DNA of 11,070 bases from assembly GCA_003135585.1 (NCBI GenBank), contig PLCH01000075.1:533-11602 (forward strand). Direction: 5' to 3'. The position numbers were made by a program, and so were the translations under genes. Below the pieces are notes generated by a model. That model was not told where the DNA came from, ran no database searches, and saw nothing but the letters and a program-made list of their open reading frames with translations. The stretch is from Chitinophagaceae bacterium (lineage in GTDB: Bacteria > Bacteroidota > Bacteroidia > Chitinophagales > Chitinophagaceae). Positions 1 through 8,324 of the stretch are shown here, piece after piece (position 1 is the stretch's first letter; every line of letters begins with the position of its first letter).

Positions 1-47
1 GTGCAAAAGGCCAGTAGGCAAATCGAGATGATGAGGTTTTTTTTCAT
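1..47 (-). CDS. N-terminus of a probable lipoprotein (partial, runs off left edge)
   Basis: Read on the minus strand from an ATG at 47-45, the sequence encodes MKKNLIISICLLAFC and then leaves the window. This is a textbook signal peptide: two lysines, a hydrophobic stretch, and a lipobox-like L-A-F-C ending in a cysteine, which suggests a type II (lipoprotein) signal peptide and export to the cell envelope. A strong Bacteroidota-type promoter lies about 40 nt upstream on the same strand, which supports a real gene. Only 15 residues are visible, so the function of the mature protein cannot be read. An ordinary type I signal peptide is the alternative. It is transcribed divergently from the PLP enzyme at 365. 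Confidence 0.6.
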   Translation of the reverse strand, partial: MKKNLIISICLLAFC

Positions 48-87
48 GACTATGCTTTTTTTTTGTAAAAAATTACATTTGATGAAA

Positions 88-118
88 CAAACTTATACCG
101 TATGAAATCCGAAGTCAA
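88..118 (-). promoter_or_regulatory. Bacteroidota-type promoter for the left-edge lipoprotein gene
   Basis: On the minus strand there is TTG (118-116), a 20-nt spacer and TAAGTTTG (95-88). The -7 box is a perfect match to the Bacteroidota consensus TAnnTTTG, and the -33 TTG has normal spacing. Transcription should start near 81, leaving a leader of roughly 34 nt before the ATG at 47. Confidence 0.6.
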
Positions 119-235
119 GCGAATCTATATGACAGGTAAAAAATATTTTCAGGTAAAAAAAAATAAAGTTCCGCTGCTGCAACTTAAGACGGATAAAACG
201 GGTATGAAGCAATACAATTGACGGACCAAGCCATG

Positions 236-268
236 TTGCATGAAAGTATGATCCCGCGGTTAAGTTTT
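236..268 (+). promoter_or_regulatory. Candidate promoter for the PLP enzyme gene
   Basis: TTG at 236-238, a 22-nt spacer and TAAGTTTT at 261-268 match the Bacteroidota promoter pattern except for the last base of the -7 box. A short inverted repeat, AGTTT/AAACT (263-267 and 273-277), overlaps the box. A second, weaker -7 candidate (CATCTTTG, 335-342) lies closer to the start codon at 365 but has no TTG at the right distance. The rest of the 48-364 gap shows only A-rich sequence with a repeated CAGGTAAAAAA (133-143 and 150-160); I see no riboswitch. Confidence 0.35.
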
Positions 269-364
269 TGTTAAACTGGAAATACGGAAAATGGTCAACG
301 AATAATTTCGTAAAAGAAAGCAGATTCAATTTCTCATCTTTGCAATTCATTCAATCATGTATAA

Positions 365-1504
365 ATGAAATTTGCTACGAAATTGATTCATTCAGGCGCA
401 GAACCGGATCCGTCCACCGGTGCTATTATGACCCCTATCTACCAAACCTCCACCTATGTTCAGGCTGCTCCCGGGAAGAATAAAGGATATGAATATGCAA
501 GATCACAAAACCCTACCCGCAAGGCCCTGGAAGAAGCTGTGGCAGCCATTGAGAACGGAAAATACGGCTTGTGTTTCAGCAGCGGGGTGGCCGCCACCGA
601 TGCGGTGATCAAATTGCTGCAGCCAGGCGACGAGGTGATAGCAGGCAATGATATGTACGGCGGTACCTATCGTTTATTTACCAAGCTGTTTGAAAAATTT
701 GGCATCATTTTCCATTTCGTGGATATGCAGGATACTAAAAATGTCCAATCCCATGTAAACAGGAATACCCGGTTAATCTGGGCAGAAACTCCTACCAATC
801 CTCTGATGAATATTGTTGATATTGCAGCTGTCGCAGCAATTGCCAGGCAAAATAAAGCGCTGGTATGCGTTGACAATACATTTGCCTCTCCCTACCTGCA
901 GAATCCATTAGACCTGGGAGCTGATATCGTTTTACATTCCGCAACAAAATACCTCGGTGGTCATAGTGATACCATCCATGGCTGTCTGATTATTAATGAT
1001 GTTGACCTGCGGGAAAAATTATATTTTATTCAAAAGAGTTCCGGCGCCGTACCGGGGCCAATGGATTGTTTCCTTGTCCTACGGGGTATCAAAACATTGC
1101 ATGTACGCATGGAAAGGCATTGCGAGAACGGCGAGAAAATAGCCCATTTTTTAAGGACCCATCCAAAAGTTGGCAAAGTTTTCTGGTGCGGGTTTGAAGA
1201 CCATCCGTCTCACGCGATTGCAAAAAAACAAATGCGGGGTTTTGGTGGCATGCTGAGCTTTACCTTATCTGACACAAGCATGGAGGCCGCAATGAAGGTC
1301 CTGACATCCACTAAAATTTTTGCCCTGGCGGAGAGTTTGGGAGGTGTGGAATCTCTTATCAACCATCCGGCAACCATGACTCACGCTTCCATTCCTAGGG
1401 AAGAAAGAATGAGAAACGGTCTAAGCGATTCCCTGATCAGACTAAGTGTTGGTATTGAAGATTCAGAAGATCTCGTCGAAGATCTCAAACAGGCGATTGA
1501 CTGA
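365..1504 (+). CDS. Cystathionine gamma-synthase/lyase family PLP enzyme
   Basis: This is a complete 379-residue cytosolic enzyme of the Cys/Met-metabolism PLP family (fold type I). Visible hallmarks are YARSQNPTR (residues 44-52, phosphate/substrate binding), FSSGVAATDA (71-80, cofactor phosphate loop), Y98 with GGTY after it, ETPTNPLMNI (141-150), VDNTF (169-173, Asp170 pairing with the pyridine nitrogen) and SATKYLGGHSD (192-202), where Lys195 is the PLP-binding lysine. The C-terminal ESLGGVESLINHPATMTH block is also typical. Members make cystathionine from an O-acylhomoserine and cysteine, or cleave cystathionine to cysteine, 2-oxobutyrate and ammonia. Sequence alone does not separate synthase from lyase; Bacteroidota homologues carry either name. 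The ATG at 365 fits the family N-terminus. The next gene starts 5 nt after the stop. Confidence 0.93.
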   Translation: MKFATKLIHSGAEPDPSTGAIMTPIYQTSTYVQAAPGKNKGYEYARSQNPTRKALEEAVAAIENGKYGLCFSSGVAATDAVIKLLQPGDEVIAGNDMYGGTYRLFTKLFEKFGIIFHFVDMQDTKNVQSHVNRNTRLIWAETPTNPLMNIVDIAAVAAIARQNKALVCVDNTFASPYLQNPLDLGADIVLHSATKYLGGHSDTIHGCLIINDVDLREKLYFIQKSSGAVPGPMDCFLVLRGIKTLHVRMERHCENGEKIAHFLRTHPKVGKVFWCGFEDHPSHAIAKKQMRGFGGMLSFTLSDTSMEAAMKVLTSTKIFALAESLGGVESLINHPATMTHASIPREERMRNGLSDSLIRLSVGIEDSEDLVEDLKQAID

Positions 1505-1508
1505 ACAA

Positions 1509-2339
1509 ATGCGATCTATGCAAAAAGACATTCATGCCTTGGAGGATTTTTTGAACAGGAAGATGGATGAATTCTATCAGCCTTCATTCATTGAAAACGA
1601 TCCCATCTGTGTTCCCCACCAATTCAAAAGAAAACAGGATATTGAAATTGCAGGTTTCTTTGCGGCGATTTTCTCCTGGGGTAATCGCAAAACCATCATC
1701 CAAAAAGCTAAGGAATTGATGCAGCTGATGGATAATGCCCCTTTTCAATTTATCAGGGACCATCGCGAGAGAGATCTGAAAAAACTGACCGGGTTTAAAC
1801 ACAGAACCTTCAATACCACCGATCTTTTATATTTCATTTCGTTTTTGAAATTTCATTATAAGCGCCATGAATCGTTAGAAGCGGCATTTCTTAAATACGA
1901 TTTCGGCGTTCAGCGATCCGTACGAAATTCTCAGGATAGAATTCCCGAGGCAGGATCGCAGGTGGAGGCGGGGTTATCAGGATTTTATCATTACTTTTTT
2001 TCCCTGGATGATACACCTCTTCGAACCCATAAACATATTGCCTCCCCTGAAAAAAACTCAACCTGTAAGCGATTGAATATGTTCCTTAGGTGGATGGTCC
2101 GAAAAGATGAAAAAAATATTGATTTTGGCATCTGGCAACAAATTTCTCCGTCTCAATTAATCTGCCCGGTCGATCTGCATGTAGCCAGGGTTGCAAGAAG
2201 GTTTGGCATGGTGACCCGCAAACAAACAGACTGGCAGACTGCTGTAGATCTAACGGGGCAATTGCGCAGGTTTGATGAAAAGGATCCCGTTAAATATGAT
2301 TTTGCATTATTCGGATTGGGAGCCCTTGAGCATTTTTGA
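1509..2339 (+). CDS. TIGR02757 (DUF2400) family protein
   Basis: This 276-residue protein belongs to a family of unknown function common in Bacteroidota. Its recognisable blocks are a CVPHQF-KRKQDIEIAGFFAAIFSWGNR-type N-terminus, a central HRTFNTTDLLYF block, and a C-terminal CPVDLHVARVARRFG segment (about residues 219-233) followed by LTGQLRRFDEKDPVKYDFALFGLG. The C-terminal segment resembles the V-D-T-H-x-x-R-V region of HhH-GPD DNA glycosylases/endonuclease III, where that Asp is catalytic, but I see no clear helix-hairpin-helix GxGxxxA motif. A DNA repair role is inference only. I chose ATG 1509, 5 nt after the upstream stop; the frame also stays open back to a GTG at 1446 inside that gene. 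It is probably cotranscribed with both neighbours. Confidence 0.85.
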   Translation: MRSMQKDIHALEDFLNRKMDEFYQPSFIENDPICVPHQFKRKQDIEIAGFFAAIFSWGNRKTIIQKAKELMQLMDNAPFQFIRDHRERDLKKLTGFKHRTFNTTDLLYFISFLKFHYKRHESLEAAFLKYDFGVQRSVRNSQDRIPEAGSQVEAGLSGFYHYFFSLDDTPLRTHKHIASPEKNSTCKRLNMFLRWMVRKDEKNIDFGIWQQISPSQLICPVDLHVARVARRFGMVTRKQTDWQTAVDLTGQLRRFDEKDPVKYDFALFGLGALEHF

Positions 2340-2368
2340 TTTTTTAAATTAATTCAAGCAAATCCTTT

Positions 2369-2692
2369 ATGGAAGAATTCGAATTATTGAAAACTTATTG
2401 TCAAAATGAACTGGCATTTGAGTTCGCCGAAAATCTATCGCTAAATGAAATGCAGGAAAAGATAGCCCAATACATTAATTACCTTATCCAGAATAATTTC
2501 AACCAGTTGGTAAATCTTCTGTATAGAATAGATGTGAATGAATCCAGGCTGCAAAATTTGCTCAGGGAAAACCCCGGTGAGGACGCAGGAAAGATCATTG
2601 CAAACCTGATTGTTGAAAGGCAACTGCAAAAAAATCAAACCCGCAGGGATTTCAAGGCAAAAGACAGTGGATCGGATGCAGAGAAATGGTGA
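2369..2692 (+). CDS. Small conserved-looking helical protein of unknown function
   Basis: This 107-residue ORF has no family name I can assign. It is acidic in its first third and mostly alpha-helical in character, with no signal peptide or membrane span, and a hydrophilic, probably disordered tail (RRDFKAKDSGSDAEKW). The block LLYRIDVNESRLQNLL...GEDAGKIIANLIVERQLQK (about residues 50-89) looks like a conserved core of small Bacteroidota proteins. It starts 29 nt after the TIGR02757 gene in the same direction and is probably in the same transcript. Its stop is only 5 bp from the stop of the convergent hydroxylase gene, and I see no terminator hairpin between them. Coding is supported by length, codon use and placement. 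Confidence 0.75.
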   Translation: MEEFELLKTYCQNELAFEFAENLSLNEMQEKIAQYINYLIQNNFNQLVNLLYRIDVNESRLQNLLRENPGEDAGKIIANLIVERQLQKNQTRRDFKAKDSGSDAEKW

Positions 2693-2697
2693 GCCGC

Positions 2698-3372
2698 TCA
2701 GTACATAAGATCTTTCACCTTCTCCTTATCTTCTTGTTCCTTTTTAAGGTCGAACATGGTGCCGAAGACCCTGTCCCATATCGTGGTGCTTACTCCAAAA
2801 CCTTTGTGGTCATCCTTATAATGATGCAGATGATGATTTCTCCACAAAGGTTTCATCCATTTGAATGGGGGATTCCAGGCATGGATTGCAAAATGCATGC
2901 TTCCATAAAGAAGATACCCAAGGATAAATCCTGGGAAAAACATGAACGCATACCTGCCAATCAATAGAAACATCAGCGAAAAAATAATCGATGCCAGGAT
3001 CAGGCTCGGGACGGGTGGCATAAACAATCTTTCCTTGTCCCTTGGAAAATGGTGATGGTTGCCATGCATGATATAGACAAATTTCTTAGCACGCTCGCTT
3101 TCGGCCACCCAATGAAATGCAAAGCGGTGCATGATATACTCGAAAAAAGTCCAGAAAAGCATACCTGCAAAAAAAATCAGCACCAGTTCGATTACCCCAA
3201 AATCGAATTTGTTATTGCTTAGGTATAAGAAATAAACCATCATCGGGAGGTAGAGCCCCCAGATCACCAGCGGATGTGTTTTGGTCAGCATTTCCAGGTA
3301 ATAGTTCCTGAATAACTGGGCCTGTCCCTTATTATGTATCTTATCAAATTTCATTACCTCTGAATTGGCCAT
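2698..3372 (-). CDS. Fatty acid hydroxylase / sterol desaturase superfamily membrane protein
   Basis: This 224-residue integral membrane protein has the di-iron histidine clusters of the FA hydroxylase superfamily: MHRFAFH (H82 and H87), HGNHHH (H103, H106-108), MHFAIH (H160 and H164) and NHHLHH with H189 (H180, H181, H183, H184). Hydrophobic segments lie at about 35-52, 60-80, 122-140 and 143-160. The pattern and length fit the FA2H/Scs7-like branch without the N-terminal cytochrome b5 domain, which 2-hydroxylates fatty acyl chains of sphingolipids or other lipids. A sphingolipid or ornithine-lipid role is plausible in Bacteroidota but is inference; carotenoid hydroxylation is an alternative. 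The start is ATG 3372. A weak promoter (TTG, 20 nt, GTTATTTG) lies just upstream, overlapping the end of the broken hydrolase gene 34 bp away. Confidence 0.85.
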   Translation of the reverse strand: MANSEVMKFDKIHNKGQAQLFRNYYLEMLTKTHPLVIWGLYLPMMVYFLYLSNNKFDFGVIELVLIFFAGMLFWTFFEYIMHRFAFHWVAESERAKKFVYIMHGNHHHFPRDKERLFMPPVPSLILASIIFSLMFLLIGRYAFMFFPGFILGYLLYGSMHFAIHAWNPPFKWMKPLWRNHHLHHYKDDHKGFGVSTTIWDRVFGTMFDLKKEQEDKEKVKDLMY

Positions 3373-3406
3373 AAAAATACAAATAACTGTAAAATTTCGG
3401 AATAAA

Positions 3407-4647
3407 TCAATCGTATCTCAACTGGAATTTTCGTATATCGGGCTTGAATTTTCTCTTTCTTACCCTTTCATGCCTGTATAAAATATTCCCCAGTTCCTGA
3501 AAGTAAGGATATCCTGTCTCATCGTACTCATATTTGTCATCATTTAGGATTCCGTCCCGGTTTACATAAATTACCGCGCTTACCATGAACTCAACCTTAT
3601 TCTTAAAGTCAGCAATATATGCTACATCGCTAAGAAAGCCATATGACCATCCGGGTTTGTTAAATATCCGGATAAATGTGGGAATAGGTGTTTTGCCTGC
3701 CTTAAACATAAAAAACTTGGTATAGCTGTTGAAATATTCGCTTGTATCGTAATGAGGAAATTTGCTTTCGGATGGATATTCGGACATATAATGGTAGAGG
3801 AAACGGTAATCCTCGGGGCTCAGCCTGAACCTTTGTCTTTTAGGAACCGATTCGGGAAACATGACCGATTGGAGGATAACTTGAAGGTCTTCAAGAGGTA
3901 TATTGTTATGCCTGGTAAAGTCCATGGGTGAATGGATCAAAGAATCCTTAAAATCATAATGGGCATTCCCTATGAGTATGTTTTTATGGAAATCAAAAGA
4001 CCGGGTGCTCAGAGCAGGAGGCTGGTAAAGCAATAATTTTTCTTTTTCAACAAACCGGACGGCATTCGTATGACGGTTCTCTTCTTCGCTCATGGGTAAG
4101 AACCGGCGGGTGATGCGGATATCCTTATAGCCCATTTCCGATAAGCGCCCGTTGATCGATTATTGCCCTAGGAATTCATACAACCGGTTATAGGCATCGT
4201 TGTCACTAACCAGAAATATCTTCCTGATATATTGTGCAACGCAAGGCAATTTATCAGAAGAACTGCTATCCTGGAGTACAGCCGTCTGTTTGAAACAGGA
4301 ACTGTCCGTTAACATGGCTGTATATTTATTAATGCCATAACTTTTAAGCCCGTTCAATTTCTCAAGGGCCAAAAATGCCAATGGCATTTTTACTGTTGAA
4401 GCAGGATTGAAATAAACATCGCGGTTGACATTGTAATAAAGTTTCTAAAATGCGGCCGGTTATTTTTATCCCGGTCAATGCGTGTGTAAATAAGCTGATA
4501 ATTAAAAGAATCCGGATGCTGCAGGACGTTTCTTAACCTGGCAGAAGCATGCTTCCATATGAGATCCTTAAGGAATTCATCCGTTTTTGTTTGCGCATCG
4601 GCAGCGGTGAATATTATCATTAAAAGGAGGGCTGCAATTTGCTTCAT
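3407..4647 (-). pseudogene. Broken class A beta-lactamase-like serine hydrolase
   Basis: Three minus-strand pieces join into one protein of about 413 residues. Piece 1 (start 4647) begins with signal peptide MKQIAALLLMIIFTAADAQ. Near 4438-4440 one base appears lost: restoring a T in the TTT run gives HFRNFYYNVNRDVYFNPASTVKMP and fuses piece 1 to piece 2. Piece 2 ends YEFLGQ, then an in-frame TAA (4162-4160), and reading past it gives SINGRLSEMGYKDIRITRRF, continuous with piece 3. The motifs of the penicillin-recognising class A fold survive: STVK (Ser codon 4399-4397), SDN (4207-4199) and a K-P-G counterpart of KTG (near 3650-3658). The intact product would be an exported periplasmic hydrolase or beta-lactamase-like protein; the substrate is unknown. 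Two independent lesions argue for true decay, though the homopolymer shift alone could be a sequence error. Confidence 0.85.
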
Positions 4648-4762
4648 ATGACCGGTCACATTTTTTCATGAATTTATCAAAAGCATTTAACTTTTTCTAA
4701 GGTTCTGATGATACATTTACATTTCCAAGTTGCTGGATAATACCTTTTAAACATTTTGAACC

Positions 4763-5770
4763 ATGAAGCTCGTCTCCTATCTGAAAGATGAACACGATCA
4801 GTTAGCCATACTTGTTGAGGGATTGTTGTTTGACATGGAATGGGTCCATCCTGATCTTCCTAATAATATGAATATGTTCTTAAGCTATTGGTCCGATTAC
4901 CTGGTTATGGCCCAATTGGGGGAACTGGCAGTAAAAGAAGGCCATATTTCCCAGGATAAAGGAATTCCCTATTCCTCTGCAACAGTTTTGGCTCCTGTTC
5001 CTTTTCCGTCCTCCTGCCGCGATGCTTATGCCTTCCGCCAGCACGTTGCTGCCGCAAGACTTAACCGCGGGGTTCCCATGATCGCAGAATTTGATCAGTT
5101 TCCTGTTTTCTATTTTAGCAATCACCATAGTATTCAGGGACCGGGGAAGATAGTTTGCATGCCGGATCATTTTGATAAATTGGATTTTGAGCTGGAAGCT
5201 GCCATCGTGGTCTGTAAACAGGGAAGAAATATCCGGGCAGCTGACGCCGAGGATTATATAGGCGGGTTAATGATCTTGAATGATATGAGCGCAAGGGGAC
5301 TTCAGATGGAAGAAATGTTGTTGAACCTGGGCCCCGCCAAGGGCAAAGATTTCTCAACTGTAATCGGTCCCTGCCTGGTAACTTTGGATGAACTCCAGCC
5401 ATTCGAAGTTCCCTGCAAAGAAGGCCATACAGGAAGGAACTGGAATCTCCATATGAAATGCATCGTAAATGGGATTAAAATGAGTGAGGGTAATCTGGCG
5501 GACATGGATTGGACTTTTGCGGAAATAATTGAACGCGCTTCCTATGGCGCTGATTTGTTTCCAGGAGACATTATCGGAAGTGGAACCGTTGGTACGGGAT
5601 GTTTACTGGAATTGAATGGAACGGGAAGATTAAATGATCCCGGGTATACAGAACAATGGCTGAAGGAAGGCGATCAGGTGGAAATGGAAATTGAGGCCAT
5701 CGGAATTCTGGATAATTCCATTGTAAAGGAGGAAGATAATTTTTCAATCATGGCACTCAGGAAAAAATGA
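4763..5770 (+). CDS. Fumarylacetoacetate hydrolase family protein
   Basis: This complete 335-residue cytosolic enzyme is of the fumarylacetoacetase (FAA hydrolase) superfamily. The metal and catalytic residues can be matched by motif to mammalian fumarylacetoacetase: RDAYAFRQH (Asp87 metal ligand, His94 general base, the same 7-residue spacing), DFELEAAI (Glu143 and Glu145), ILNDMSAR (Asp174) and LGPAKGKDF (Lys195, oxyanion stabilising). The C-terminal half has the usual PGDIIGSGTVGTG block. The family hydrolyses C-C bonds of beta-diketo acids; fumarylacetoacetate to fumarate and acetoacetate, the last step of tyrosine/homogentisate breakdown, is the best guess. The N-terminus is shorter than in eukaryotic FAH. 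The start ATG 4763 has no clear SD. It is 10 nt from the flavin reductase gene, so the two form an operon; divergent from the broken hydrolase. Confidence 0.9.
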   Translation: MKLVSYLKDEHDQLAILVEGLLFDMEWVHPDLPNNMNMFLSYWSDYLVMAQLGELAVKEGHISQDKGIPYSSATVLAPVPFPSSCRDAYAFRQHVAAARLNRGVPMIAEFDQFPVFYFSNHHSIQGPGKIVCMPDHFDKLDFELEAAIVVCKQGRNIRAADAEDYIGGLMILNDMSARGLQMEEMLLNLGPAKGKDFSTVIGPCLVTLDELQPFEVPCKEGHTGRNWNLHMKCIVNGIKMSEGNLADMDWTFAEIIERASYGADLFPGDIIGSGTVGTGCLLELNGTGRLNDPGYTEQWLKEGDQVEMEIEAIGILDNSIVKEEDNFSIMALRKK

Positions 5771-5780
5771 AGGCAGGATC

Positions 5781-6659
5781 ATGATATTGGATTTACAAAA
5801 GATCACAGCCGTCGACAGGCAAAATTTCCTGCAACACGCCATAGGACCAAGACCTATTTGTTTTGCAAGCACGATTGATAAAGAAGGGAACATCAACCTA
5901 AGCCCCTTTAGCTTTTTCAACCTTTTTTCAATCACCCCGCCGATCGTCATTTTCTCCCCTTCCAGAAGAATCAGGGACAATACTACCAAACATACTTTGC
6001 AAAATGTTTTGCAGGTCCCGGAGGTGGTCATCAATATTGTCGACTTTGACATGATACAGCAAACCAGCCTTTCCAGTTGCGAATACCCGAGACAGGTAAA
6101 CGAATTCGTAAAAACGGGGCTGACACCTGAACCCGCTCTGGTGGTGAAGCCGCCGCTTGTAAAGGAGAGTAAGGTTAACCTGGAGTGCAAAGTGATCGAG
6201 GTCAGGTCCCTGGGTGAAAAGGGAGGCGCCGGCAATTTAGTGATCTGCGAAGTATTGCATATGCATATCAGCGAGGATATCCTCGACGAGAAAAGATCGA
6301 TCGATCAGCTAAAGCTCCATCAGGTGGCCAGACTGGGTGGTAATTGGTATTGTAAAGTAAATGAAACCAATCTGTTCCAGGTTGAAAAGCCCAATGAACT
6401 GTTGGGTATTGGTTTCGATGCATTGCCCGGGCCGATCCGAAACAGCAAAATTCTAAGCGGCAATAACCTGGGTCAGCTGGCGAATTCAAAAGAAATTCCC
6501 CCGATTGATCCGGCATTCCAGGACGAAAGGCTGAAGAATATCATTCAATACTTTTCCATCAGCCCCGAGGAGATGGAAAATGAATTGCATATTTATGCCA
6601 AAGAATTATTGAATGCCGGCAGGGTGAAGGATGCCTGGCAGGTATTACTGACCCTGTAA
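5781..6659 (+). CDS. Flavin reductase family protein (FMN-binding split barrel)
   Basis: This 292-residue protein carries the flavin reductase-like FMN-binding split barrel in its first two thirds. [16 protein letters not shown] (residues 21-36) and [12 protein letters not shown] (39-50) are the classic flavin contacts, and [11 protein letters not shown] (53-63) follows. The last ~90 residues form an extension ([21 protein letters not shown], then a helical tail) seen in the long Bacteroidota form of the family. Such proteins bind FMN and may reduce it or act as oxidoreductases; the actual substrate is not visible. The gap to the preceding FAH-like gene is 10 nt, with an AAGGCAGG sequence just before the ATG that could act as a weak SD. 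The pairing suggests a shared role in aromatic catabolism, which is inference. Confidence 0.88.
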   Translation: MILDLQKITAVDRQNFLQHAIGPRPICFASTIDKEGNINLSPFSFFNLFSITPPIVIFSPSRRIRDNTTKHTLQNVLQVPEVVINIVDFDMIQQTSLSSCEYPRQVNEFVKTGLTPEPALVVKPPLVKESKVNLECKVIEVRSLGEKGGAGNLVICEVLHMHISEDILDEKRSIDQLKLHQVARLGGNWYCKVNETNLFQVEKPNELLGIGFDALPGPIRNSKILSGNNLGQLANSKEIPPIDPAFQDERLKNIIQYFSISPEEMENELHIYAKELLNAGRVKDAWQVLLTL

Positions 6660-6695
6660 AGTCAGAACTGATGGATCTATATGGCCTATCTTCTT

Positions 6696-6703
6696 TACTT
6701 TTG
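6696..6703 (+). promoter_or_regulatory. lysS promoter -7 box
   Basis: TACTTTTG is a perfect match to the Bacteroidota -7 consensus TAnnTTTG. It sits 21 bp before the lysS ATG at 6725, giving a predicted leader of roughly 15 nt. No good -33 TTG is found at the normal distance. The box lies inside the short stretch between an upstream in-frame ATG (6671) and the accepted start, so it also argues against that earlier start. Confidence 0.5.
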
Positions 6704-6724
6704 CAGTCCCTTCAAAAATTCGCC

Positions 6725-8263
6725 ATGAGTCAACACCTATCCGAACAGGAAATTATCCGAAGAGAAAAATTAGCTGAATTAAATAATTTAGGGATAAATC
6801 CTTATCCTGCGGATTTATATCCTGTTTCTACCAACGCAGCTTATATAAAAGCCAATTTTAAAGGTGATGAAAACAAAGAATCGTTTGCAAAAGTCTGCGT
6901 TGCGGGAAGGCTCATGGGCATACGCGATATGGGAAAAGCTTCTTTTGCGGTTTTGCAGGACAGCACCGGCAGGATCCAGCTCTATATAAAGAGAGATGAA
7001 ATTTGTCCCGGCGAAGACAAAATCTTATACGATAAAGTCTGGAAACACCTGTTGGATATCGGGGACATTCTTGGTATCGAGGGGTATGTTTTCATTACTA
7101 AAACCGGCGAAACCTCCGTTCACGTGCGCAAGTTTACGCTGGGTTCAAAATCTCTTCGTCCATTACCGGTAGTAAAAGAAAAAGAAGGCGAAACTTTCGA
7201 TGCGGTTACTGATCCGGAATTCCGGTATCGCCAGCGTTACGCTGATCTTATTGTTAATCCCCAGGTGAAGGAAACTTTTATCAAGCGAACCAAAATGATC
7301 AATGCCATGCGGGACTTCCTGAACGAAAGAGGCGCCCTGGAAGTGGATACACCTGTGTTGCAAAGCATTCCTGGCGGAGCTGCCGCCCGACCCTTCATCA
7401 CTCATCATAACGCGCTGGATACCCCCTTCTATCTTCGGGTTGCCAATGAACTCTATCTAAAAAGACTTATTGTCGGCGGATTTGATTGGGTATACGAATT
7501 CAGCCGCAACTTCCGCAATGAAGGAATGGACAGAACACACAATCCTGAATTTACTGTACTGGAGTTCTATGTTGCGTATAAAGATTATTTCTGGATGATG
7601 GAAACTACGGAACAATTGTTGGAAGCAGCCTCGGTGGCCACCAACGGAACCACTAAACTATGGGCCGACGGAAAAGAAATAGATTTTAAATCCCCTTATA
7701 AGCGGATAGGCATGTACGAAGCCATTAAGGAATATTCAGGAATTGACATTAGCCAAATGGACGAAATGCAATTACGAGTGGTATGCAGGGAATTGAATCT
7801 TCATGTAGATGACACTGCGGGGAAGGGTAAGTTGATTGATCTGATATTTGGTGAAAAATGCCAGGATCAGTTTATTCAACCCACCTTTATAGTTGATTAT
7901 CCCGTGGAAATGTCTCCGCTTACAAAAAGGCACCGCCGTAAACCCGGACTGGTAGAGCGTTTTGAGCTCATCGTGAATGGAAAAGAAATTGCCAACGCAT
8001 ATTCCGAGTTAAATGATCCCCAGGAGCAAAGGGAACGGTTTGAAGAACAGGCCAGGTTAATGGAAAGGGGGGACGATGAAGCAATGTTTATTGACTATGA
8101 CTTTTTAAGGGCGCTCGAATATGGAATGCCGCCCAGCGCAGGTATAGGGTTTGGAATAGATCGAATCTGCATGCTCCTGACAAACCAATCTTCCATCCAG
8201 GATGTATTGTTATTTCCTCAGATGCGCCCAGAAGCCGGACCGGTTAGTCAGACGGAACAATAA
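6725..8263 (+). CDS. lysS: Lysyl-tRNA synthetase, class II
   Basis: This 512-residue cytosolic enzyme charges tRNA-Lys with lysine using ATP. An N-terminal OB-fold anticodon-binding domain spans about residues 55-145 ([21 protein letters not shown] is its start). The class II catalytic core follows, with EVDTPVLQ and GGAAARPF (206-224), motif 2 [15 protein letters not shown] (263-277) and motif 3 [13 protein letters not shown] close to the C-terminus, with LLFPQMRP after it. Length is normal for the family. I chose ATG 6725 ([10 protein letters not shown]) because the family N-terminus begins there and a promoter box lies between it and the in-frame ATG at 6671, which would add 18 unrelated residues. 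An essential housekeeping gene with its own promoter behind the FAH/flavin reductase pair. Confidence 0.97.
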   Translation: MSQHLSEQEIIRREKLAELNNLGINPYPADLYPVSTNAAYIKANFKGDENKESFAKVCVAGRLMGIRDMGKASFAVLQDSTGRIQLYIKRDEICPGEDKILYDKVWKHLLDIGDILGIEGYVFITKTGETSVHVRKFTLGSKSLRPLPVVKEKEGETFDAVTDPEFRYRQRYADLIVNPQVKETFIKRTKMINAMRDFLNERGALEVDTPVLQSIPGGAAARPFITHHNALDTPFYLRVANELYLKRLIVGGFDWVYEFSRNFRNEGMDRTHNPEFTVLEFYVAYKDYFWMMETTEQLLEAASVATNGTTKLWADGKEIDFKSPYKRIGMYEAIKEYSGIDISQMDEMQLRVVCRELNLHVDDTAGKGKLIDLIFGEKCQDQFIQPTFIVDYPVEMSPLTKRHRRKPGLVERFELIVNGKEIANAYSELNDPQEQRERFEEQARLMERGDDEAMFIDYDFLRALEYGMPPSAGIGFGIDRICMLLTNQSSIQDVLLFPQMRPEAGPVSQTEQ

Positions 8264-8324
8264 AAATATATCTGAAGGAAAGTCATAAAGATTAGTTAAA
8301 TTAGGTGACTCAAAAACGATTGCT

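Noticed and set aside
93..350. Minus-strand ORF of 85 codons in the left intergenic gap
   Set aside because: Its product has no recognisable motif, it covers the promoter regions of both flanking genes, and its low-complexity Phe-rich stretches come from A-rich DNA.
4430..4450. Programmed -1 frameshift linking the first two pieces of the serine hydrolase
   Set aside because: A -1 slip at AAC TTT would restore the frame, but the site is not a classic X XXY YYZ slippery heptamer, and the separate in-frame stop at 4160-4162 would still truncate the protein.
4700..4762. Promoter for the FAH-like gene (TACATTTA at 4712 or TACCTTTT at 4741)
   Set aside because: Each has a mismatch in the -7 box and no TTG at the right distance; two equally weak choices cannot be told apart.
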